Positions 58,366 through 64,000 of a stretch of 64,000 nt of DNA are shown piece after piece. The notes beneath the pieces were generated by a model. That model saw nothing but the letters and a program-made list of their open reading frames with translations. It did not search any database and was not told the origin of the DNA. Position 1 is the stretch's first letter; the number at the start of each line of letters is the position of its first letter. This stretch comes from Fen-178 sp963722575 (lineage in GTDB: Bacteria; Acidobacteriota; Terriglobia; Bryobacterales; Bryobacteraceae), in contig CAVRNR010000006.1 of NCBI GenBank assembly GCA_963722575.1, positions 372,001-436,000 of the forward strand, in the 5' to 3' direction. The translations under genes were made by a program, and so were the position numbers.

Positions 58366-59229
58366 TTACTGTCCTTTCCTTTGGATCACCGGATATTGCT
58401 TGTTGCCTGTAATCATCATGAGCCGCTGTCGGGCGGAGTTTACGTCGGTCTGATCGATCCACTGGGCCACCTGCGCAGCAAAGTGCGCCTGGGCGAACCG
58501 ATAGCAATCCGTATATCCCTTCGACATTTCAGCCGCTACGTACAACCCGCCTGCGTCTCTAGGCGCGTCAGCGGGCAGCGCCCCATAGCCGCGATCCCGG
58601 ATAGCCCGAACCTCCGACGCAAATGCCCCCAGGTCATCTACGCTCAGAACAGCGCGCGCAAAGTCCCGCTCGGCATCGATCCAGGCTTTCAGGAGTGGCA
58701 GTTTGTGGTTCCGATCGGGGCCGATAGCCGTTCCATCCTCAAATATCGCGAGTTCGAGCGAGATGACAATACCGTGCTGCGCGCGGTAAAACTCAGCAGC
58801 CTGGCGGAAGCGATCGGCTGACGCGGGATCCACTGCGTTCCCTCGCCGCGGAGCGGTGAGCCCAGTGACAAACGATATCAGCTTGGAGGAGCCGGAGGTA
58901 ACCACCGCACTCCCCCGGAATGTAACGAAGTCCCGCGGGGTCAAAATCTGAAGCGGCTTTGTTACCCCATTGGAGTCCGTGGACGCTAAGCGGACGGAAT
59001 AAGCGATGAGATCGCGACCGCTCACGTTCTTAATCAACACGGTATATGGTAAGAGGTCCCGCGCCTCCTGGGAATCCGCGAACGGTCTGGCGGCAACCTC
59101 GAACTCGGGCGAACCCTGAGTCAACAGTACCACCTCTCCCCCATCCGGGGACAAGACTGTAACGTTGGTAGCAGAAGCCATAACAGCACTGCCGAACAAT
59201 ACTATTGCAACAGCCGGTTTACCGATCAT
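58366..59229 (-). CDS. Hypothetical secreted protein
   Basis: The 287-residue product has a signal sequence (VAIVLFGSAVMASAT) and no transmembrane helix afterwards. Its N-terminal half is beta-rich (LPYTVLIKNVSGRDLIAYSV, an immunoglobulin-like pattern). The C-terminal half is helical (FRQAAEFYRAQHG; TDCYRFAQAHFAAQVAQWID). I do not recognise it. It is followed 48 bp downstream by the Lys-rich gene and preceded by the ISL3 remnant. Confidence 0.7.
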   Translation of the reverse strand: MIGKPAVAIVLFGSAVMASATNVTVLSPDGGEVVLLTQGSPEFEVAARPFADSQEARDLLPYTVLIKNVSGRDLIAYSVRLASTDSNGVTKPLQILTPRDFVTFRGSAVVTSGSSKLISFVTGLTAPRRGNAVDPASADRFRQAAEFYRAQHGIVISLELAIFEDGTAIGPDRNHKLPLLKAWIDAERDFARAVLSVDDLGAFASEVRAIRDRGYGALPADAPRDAGGLYVAAEMSKGYTDCYRFAQAHFAAQVAQWIDQTDVNSARQRLMMITGNKQYPVIQRKGQ

Positions 59230-59389
59230 TGTACCCGTCCTTTCTACTGAGCGTATTGTGTTCCCATATTAGCCCTGAGGGCAGACGAGCACCGCCAAGG
59301 CGGCAGGACGATGTAAAACGCATAGAGTGTTTTTCGGGCTCTGAGCAGGAATTCGATGAACCCCAAGCCGAGGTGGGCTTTCGCGGGTG

Positions 59390-59793
59390 GCATGATTTCG
59401 GTAACCCCAGCAGTTTGCGAGACAGCGAACTTCGGAAGCTGGTCTGTTCCGGATGCGGGCGCAAACTGGAGGAAGCGCACGAGGTTAGCGATCGGGAGGT
59501 GCGCGATCTGCCGTGCATGGAGTTCCGGACAACCGTGGTCGTCGAGGTGTATCGGGTGTGCTGCCCGGATTGCGGCATCAAGATCGAAAAGGTGCCGCAA
59601 CTGCCGAGCAAAGCGCCGTTCAGCAAGCGGTTCGAGGATGCCGGAGTTGGATCGACCAACTCCGCTGGCAGCGGCTACGCCCGTTTCAGAGGTTGGCGGC
59701 CGGGGCTACAAAAACCCCCGCTACCTACTACTCAAAGCGCAACGGATGGCGGCCACCAAGACTGAATTCGTGGTCTTCAAAAAAGCGGCTTAA
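59390..59793 (+). pseudogene. ISL3-family transposase remnant
   Basis: One frame reads KLVCSGCGRKLEEAHEVSDR, then EVRDLPCMEFRTTVVVEVYR and CPDCGIKIEKVPQLPSKAPF, the Cys-rich N-terminal part of ISL3 transposases. Other frames near 59640-59793 read WIDQLRWQRLRPFQRLA and GYKNPRYLLLKAQRMAATKT, C-terminal parts. The DDE core is missing and frameshifts separate the pieces. No terminal inverted repeats were found. The left edge is uncertain. Confidence 0.7.
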
Positions 59794-60033
59794 AATGCGG
59801 CTTCCATCGAATTCCTGCGCAGAACCGGATTTCTTGCAGGCCACGGAAGTAGTCAGCGCTGCAGAGTTCGTACGATCTCCGCTGATCATCATGCCGCGCC
59901 GCCACTCGAACTGCCAGACACCAAAACATGGAAGAAATGTCGGTTCATAATCATAAGCGAGCCGCACAGCGGCCAAGCGCACGTTGATTGTGGGCGAATT
60001 GCTTAAGCATTTGGCAGCACATCGACCGATGGC

Positions 60034-60085
60034 CGCCGGTACAAGCGATACAGCTTGGAGACGTTTTGAACGAGGACCAAATCTG
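60034..60085 (-). repeat. Duplicated 5' fragment of the Wzt-like gene
   Basis: This 52-bp segment matches 57100-57152, the first codons of the Wzt-like gene, with about four differences. It lies upstream of the second Lys-rich gene copy, as 57100 lies beyond the first, so both may come from one duplicated block. The gap 59794-60216 otherwise contains one hairpin repeat and no gene. Confidence 0.75.
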
Positions 60086-60120
60086 ATAGTAACGCCGGCG
60101 TCCGCCTTTTGCCGTTCTTA

Positions 60121-60150
60121 TGTAGCGCCGGCGGTCTTACCGCCGGTGAC
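60121..60150. repeat. GTAGCGCCGG-family hairpin
   Basis: GTAGCGCCGGCGG, a TCTTA loop and CCGCCGGTGACG form a GC-rich hairpin. The first ten bases are shared with the elements at 12607 and 63477. Confidence 0.65.
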
Positions 60151-60216
60151 GTTTTCCATGGGGCAGGGAAGACTCTTCCTCGGGGATCTCGACGACCGCC
60201 AGGCCTTGACGCCTAC

Positions 60217-60441
60217 TCAGACCTTGCCTTCGCTAGCTGCAGCCTTTTGCTGTGCTTTCTTCTGCCGGCGCGGCAAGCGGGACTTGTTCTTTTTCTGCAG
60301 CTTCGGTACTTTCGTCGACTTCGTCTGCGGTTTTGCAGCAGGTTCGGCAACTTCGGCTAGCGGTGCTTTCTTGCCTGGAGCGGCACCGGTTTCCGCTTCG
60401 ATGGGCTTCTTGCGCTCTTTGGGCTTCTTTTCATCTGCCAT
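60217..60441 (-). CDS. Lys-rich small basic protein, copy 2
   Basis: The product is 74 residues and begins exactly like copy 1 (MADEKKPKERKKPIEAETGA). It has the same GAGGAA ribosome site, and similarity continues about 30 bp upstream of the start codon. The copies differ at about nine residues, many conservative (for example SKKIPKL to STKVPKL), and the reading frame is intact, which suggests that selection still keeps it. Confidence 0.7.
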   Translation of the reverse strand: MADEKKPKERKKPIEAETGAAPGKKAPLAEVAEPAAKPQTKSTKVPKLQKKNKSRLPRRQKKAQQKAAASEGKV

Positions 60442-60588
60442 GATTTCCTCGGGATGGCGTCAGCACGCCTGCGGCTATGATAATCCACTTTAGAACATGT
60501 AAGCCCCCGATCGTATCCTCTGGGTGTGCCACCGAGCGCGAGGGGCCTAGCGAAGGTTTAGGCTGCTCGCGAAAACTCAAAGAAGGAG

Positions 60589-60828
60589 ATGCCACTTCCC
60601 ATTACCGACACCCAACTCTATCTTGCAATCGGCGTCCCGGTAGTCGCCAACGCAGTCATGCTCCTACTGTTCAGCACCATGGTAAACGCCCGGATCTCCG
60701 CGTTCGAAGCCGCCATAAACAGGCGCTTCGACGACATGCGCGAATTCTGGCGCACCGAACTCCGCCGTGTCGAAGAGGTCCTCGACGCCCGCCTCAAACC
60801 CATCGAGGAAGAACACGAACGCCAGTGA
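60589..60828 (+). CDS. Small membrane-anchored coiled-coil protein
   Basis: The 79-residue product has one membrane helix (YLAIGVPVVANAVMLLLFST, about 11-30) and then a charged helix (FDDMREFWRTELRRVEEVLD) likely to form a coiled coil. An AAGGAG directly abuts the ATG with no spacer, so the annotated start may be weakly used or a later start may apply. No family is recognised with confidence; similar short proteins occur in acidobacteria. Confidence 0.6.
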   Translation: MPLPITDTQLYLAIGVPVVANAVMLLLFSTMVNARISAFEAAINRRFDDMREFWRTELRRVEEVLDARLKPIEEEHERQ

Positions 60829-60908
60829 TCCAGGACCGCAGTCCCGCCGAAGACGCCCTTCGCACGCGAATCATCCTTGAAGGCCGCCCGCTAACAGGTG
60901 ACCAGTTC

Positions 60909-63356
60909 CTACTCCTCCCTTAACGCCACCGCCGGATCGATCCGAGTCGCCCTCAGCGCCGGCCACCAGCAGGCCAGCACCGCCACCAGCGCCAGTATCG
61001 AAGGCACCAGCACAAAGGTCGCGGCGTCGCGCGGGCTGGTCGCGAATAGCATGCCTTCCACCGCGCGCGAGCCGATCAGCGCCATCGCCAGGCCGGCGAC
61101 TACTCCCATCGCCACCAGCCGGATACCCTCCGTCAGAATCATGATCTGCACGCCGGCCGGGGTTGCGCCCAGTGCCATGCGCACGCCGATCTCCCGCACG
61201 CGCCGGTTCACCGAATAGGAGACCACGCCATAGATGCCAATTGCGGCCAGCACCAGCGCCAAGACTCCGAATACGCCCAGCAGACCCGCCGAAAGCCGTT
61301 GCGCCCATAGCGACTCGCGAATGATGCCGCTCACGCTCTCGGATTGCAGCAGCAGGTTGCGGTCGAGCCGCTGCACCTCGCGGCGCACGGCCGCCGAGAC
61401 CGCCTCTGGGTCGCCCTCGGTGCGCACGTACAGAACCGCGGTGGGGAAATAGTACTGCATCAGCGAGCCGTAAATCAGCGCCTGGGGCCGCTCGCCAATG
61501 GCCTGATAGTTGGCGTCGCGCGCTATGCCCACCACCTCCGCCGGGGCGTTGTCGCCGAAGAAGCGGATGCGCTTTCCGATGGGGTTCTCGCCCGGCCAGT
61601 AGGCCATGGCGGCGGCTTCATTGACGATCACCACGCGCGGAGTGGCCGCCGTGTCGAGCGGACTCAAGTCCCGGCCGCGCAGAATCGGAATGCCGGCCGT
61701 CCGGAGGTATCCGGGCCACACCACGCTCATCAAGGTGAAACGGCCTTTTCCGGCGGCGGTGTCTTCCTGGCCTTCCAACAGAACGGTCCGCGCCAGCGAA
61801 ACGTGGAACGGCACGTCTTTGGCGAGGGTGGCCGAAACCACGCCGGGCACGGCGGCGGCCCGTTCCAGTGCCTGCCGCTCGAATTCGCGCCCGCGGCCCT
61901 CGTTATACCCCTGGTCGGCGACGTTGAAGGCCACCACGCCCAGCCGGGCGGCGTCGAAGCCCGGATCGATGCGGCCCGCATTCCAAAGGCTCCGTACGAA
62001 CAGGCTAGCGCCCACCAGCGCCACCACCGAGAGCGCCACCTGGGCGACTACCAGCACGGAGCGCGTACGGCGGCCTTTCAAGGACGACTCGGCTTGCCCG
62101 GTGCGCTCCTTGAGATCGCTGGCCAAATCGCCGCTGGTGGCGCGCAGCGCGGGAGCCAGCCCGAAGAGAATACCCGTCAATAGCGAAATCGCCAAAGCGT
62201 AGCAGAGCACCCGGCCATCCAGATCGAGATGCACGCCGGCATAAGCGAACATGGGCGGACGCATCGACCATAGGAGGTCTCGCGCCCATCGCGCCAGCAC
62301 CAGGCCGGCGGCGCCGCCCAGCAGGGCCAGCAGCGTGCTTTCGGTGAGGAGTTGCCGGACCAGGCGCCAGCGGCTCGCTCCCAGCGCCAGGCGCAGTGCG
62401 ATTTCCTTGCCGCGCCCGGCCGCGCGCGCCAGTAGAAGGTTCGCCACGTTGGCGCAGGCGATCAGCAAAACCAGCGCCGAAATAATCATGAGCACGGTCC
62501 CGGCGCTGGTGACGACCGGCCGGATCCGGGGACTGATGGCGGCTTCGGAGACGGGCGTGAGCTTGACGCGCCGGCCCTGGTTGTCGAGGGGGTACTGCCG
62601 CTCCAGATCTTTCGCGATGCTCTCCATGCCGGCTTCGGCCTGCTGAAGGCTCACGCCGGATTTCAGCCTCCCCACCACCGAGAACAACAGGAACCGCCGC
62701 TGGTTGACCCAGGCCGCGTTGGGATACGCCTGCCGGTACATCATCATGGGTACCCAGACATCCGCCGCGTTCAGCTCATCGAGTCCCTGAAAAGCCGGCG
62801 GCGCCACGCCCACAATGCTGTACGCGCGGCCGTTCAGGCTGATGGTCCGGGCCGTCACCCGCGGGTCCCGGCCAAACTGCCTGGTCCAAAGCCCGTAACC
62901 GATCACCGCCACTGGGTATGCGCCCGGACTGGCGTCCTCCTCTGGCAGAAACCCGCGGCCCACCACGGGGTTCACACCGAGAGTGGAGAAGTAGTTGCCG
63001 GAAACGATCTGTCCCGTGACCAGTTGCGCTTGGCCGAAGCCTGCCAGGTTCAGGGTGATGGTGGAGTAGAGGAGCAGGGAAGAGAAGACCTGGTTGTGGT
63101 CCCGATAGTCCCGATAATTGGGGTAGGAACAGGGCCAGAGGCCGGGGTTGCGCGGGTCGAGAGTATTGACCGCGGCCAGCCGCTCGGGCGCCTCGACGGG
63201 CAGAGGCCGCAACAGCACGGCGTTGAGGAGCGTGAAGATGGTGGTATTCGCCCCGATGCCCAGGGCAAGCGAAAGCACGGCGGCAATCGCAAAGCCGGGA
63301 GCTTTCCCTAACGACCGGAGGCTGTAGCGCAGATCTTCCAAGGCCCCTGCCATCAT
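60909..63356 (-). CDS. MacB/FtsX-type ABC permease (acidobacterial orphan permease type)
   Basis: The 815-residue product has an N-terminal helix (FAIAAVLSLALGIGANTTIF), then a MacB-type periplasmic domain (about 60-250) with YSIVGVAPPAFQGL. The first FtsX domain follows (about 280-420). A second periplasmic and FtsX half ends with VREIGVRMALGATPAGVQIM and ALRATRIDPAVALREE. This duplicated permease architecture is frequent in acidobacteria and usually lacks a linked ATPase. Probable roles are export of lipids or peptides or mechanotransmission; the substrate is unknown. A TACAAC/GTTGTA inverted repeat sits over the start (63356-63372), and a TATAAT lies at 63439-63444 on the minus strand. Confidence 0.88.
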   Translation of the reverse strand: MMAGALEDLRYSLRSLGKAPGFAIAAVLSLALGIGANTTIFTLLNAVLLRPLPVEAPERLAAVNTLDPRNPGLWPCSYPNYRDYRDHNQVFSSLLLYSTITLNLAGFGQAQLVTGQIVSGNYFSTLGVNPVVGRGFLPEEDASPGAYPVAVIGYGLWTRQFGRDPRVTARTISLNGRAYSIVGVAPPAFQGLDELNAADVWVPMMMYRQAYPNAAWVNQRRFLLFSVVGRLKSGVSLQQAEAGMESIAKDLERQYPLDNQGRRVKLTPVSEAAISPRIRPVVTSAGTVLMIISALVLLIACANVANLLLARAAGRGKEIALRLALGASRWRLVRQLLTESTLLALLGGAAGLVLARWARDLLWSMRPPMFAYAGVHLDLDGRVLCYALAISLLTGILFGLAPALRATSGDLASDLKERTGQAESSLKGRRTRSVLVVAQVALSVVALVGASLFVRSLWNAGRIDPGFDAARLGVVAFNVADQGYNEGRGREFERQALERAAAVPGVVSATLAKDVPFHVSLARTVLLEGQEDTAAGKGRFTLMSVVWPGYLRTAGIPILRGRDLSPLDTAATPRVVIVNEAAAMAYWPGENPIGKRIRFFGDNAPAEVVGIARDANYQAIGERPQALIYGSLMQYYFPTAVLYVRTEGDPEAVSAAVRREVQRLDRNLLLQSESVSGIIRESLWAQRLSAGLLGVFGVLALVLAAIGIYGVVSYSVNRRVREIGVRMALGATPAGVQIMILTEGIRLVAMGVVAGLAMALIGSRAVEGMLFATSPRDAATFVLVPSILALVAVLACWWPALRATRIDPAVALREE

Positions 63357-63476
63357 ACAACACCGCGTTGTAACCTTGGATTATGCAGTTTTTCGCCTGC
63401 CTCAAGTATGAGATTAGAAGATAACTGATAAGATACACATTATAAACATTAATCAGGCCACCGCATACGAGTCCTA

Positions 63477-63563
63477 GTAGCGCCGGGCCCAGAGGGCACC
63501 CCCTTGTCGCCGGTGGAGTTCCCCTCTGGCCAACCCCACCGGCGACAAGATCGCCGGCGCTAC
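63477..63563. repeat. Nested GC-rich hairpin with GGGCCCAGAGGGC core
   Basis: Outer arms GTAGCGCCGG (63477-63486) and CCGGCGCTAC (63554-63563) enclose inner arms CTTGTCGCCGGTGG (63503-63516) and CCACCGGCGACAAG (63536-63549), both perfectly paired. The GGGCCCAGAGGGC core lies between the left arms. This looks like the complete form of the element found partly at 12607. Confidence 0.75.
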
Positions 63564-63704
63564 CCCCGTGCTTGAACGCGGCCAGGGCGGTGGTTTTCAG
63601 CCACCTGCCGGCTTGCGCTGTTCGGTGTAACTGATTGATATCAAACGGAATTCAGTTTGGCATTCGCGTTGCGATAGAGGCGGTGTGGTTCGGGAGGCGT
63701 TGCC

Positions 63705-64000
63705 ATGAAACGCATACGGTTCTTAGCTTTGACGGGTGCTGCGCTGTTATCGGCTGGAGTTTTCACCCCCGTCCGTGCGCAGAATCCGGACGACCTCAAG
63801 CGTGGGGTAGCCCGCATCTCTTTAATGAATGGCGACGTTTCGGTGCGCCGCGGCGATTCCGGAGATTGGGTGGCGGGCGTGATCAACGCTCCGTTGCTGA
63901 CGGCTGATCAGATCTCGACCGGGCCGAATTCCCGCGCGGAAGTGCAGTTCGACTCCGCCAACATGCTGCGCATCGACGGCAATGCCGAGATCCACCTGGT
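63705..64000 (+). CDS. FecR-domain secreted protein (3' end outside window)
   Basis: The frame from ATG 63705, after GGGAGG, gives a signal peptide (LALTGAALLSAGVFTPVRAQ) and the start of a FecR-like domain: LMNGDVSVRRGDSGDWVAGV, then the APLLTADQISTGPNSRAEVQF strands. FecR domains fold as beta-helix-like sheets and in some proteins sense signals in the periplasm. Here the N-terminus lacks a cytoplasmic anti-sigma part, so it is probably a surface or periplasmic protein. The last visible residues are at the window end. Confidence 0.75.
   Translation, partial: MKRIRFLALTGAALLSAGVFTPVRAQNPDDLKRGVARISLMNGDVSVRRGDSGDWVAGVINAPLLTADQISTGPNSRAEVQFDSANMLRIDGNAEIHL

Overview
The window looks like chromosomal DNA of a high-GC soil bacterium, most likely an acidobacterium of the Solibacter/Bryobacter type. 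This is inferred from family content rather than a marker gene. It carries a very large Oar-like outer-membrane receptor with an N-terminal carboxypeptidase-regulatory domain, a MacB/FtsX-type orphan permease of about 815 residues, a DUF2934 protein, a winged-helix plus membrane-anchor regulator, several TPR and PDZ proteins, and many short palindromic repeats between genes. No rRNA, tRNA, CRISPR array, prophage or intact insertion sequence was seen.

Layout. 1-3242 (minus) is a PspA/IM30 envelope operon: YbjN-like protein, PspA, DUF4178 protein and a membrane-anchored partner cut by the window edge. A probable promoter with a tandem 15-bp operator lies upstream. 3496-12535 is mostly plus: a glycosyltransferase, a TPR protein, helicase HrpB, a translationally coupled trio (DUF2934, aromatic amino acid decarboxylase, alpha/beta hydrolase), a minus-strand metallo-hydrolase and a DinB-like secreted protein. 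12655-14605 (minus) holds a VapBC-like pair and citrate synthase. 15008-19283 is an ECF sigma / zinc-finger-HEAT anti-sigma / beta-repeat / two tandem PDZ protein operon. 19544-23181 is a tandem pair of Tat-exported GH28 pectinase-like proteins with duplicated promoters. 23247-28336 is a 2-oxoacid dehydrogenase operon (E2, E3, fused E1).

28389-33951 (minus) has inositol-3-phosphate synthase and a coupled operon of Zn alcohol dehydrogenase, aldolase/short-chain dehydrogenase fusion and PHP protein. 34012-36977 is a decayed region: a degenerate second copy of the dehydrogenase/aldolase block, a chimeric mobile-element remnant and a small membrane protein gene. 38089-41589 encodes the most unusual protein here: an alpha/beta hydrolase joined to a CHAT caspase-like protease and a Cys-containing C-terminal domain that resembles a degenerate metzincin. 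41899-49267 is mixed housekeeping (orphan nuoB, pgeF, a zinc-ribbon membrane protein, a GT-C/TPR membrane protein, nth with an apparent N-terminal frameshift, pgk, a winged-helix membrane protein). 49407-52901 is the Oar-like receptor. 53040-57146 (minus) is Wzt-like ATPase, DUF167, M24 peptidase and a GH31-like protein lacking the catalytic core. 57211-64000 holds an OmpA protein, two copies of a Lys-rich 74-residue protein, an ISL3 remnant, a FtsX-type permease and the start of a FecR-domain protein.

A theme across the window is short structured repeats. One family (about ten copies) has two adjacent hairpins whose stems vary by compensating changes. One copy lies in frame inside a membrane-protein gene. 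A second GC-rich family (core GGGCCCAGAGGGC) has copies in intergenic DNA and in linkers of two proteins. A third is a GGGGACAGACGCATTT palindrome placed directly after stop codons. These repeats appear to shape both gene ends and protein sequence.
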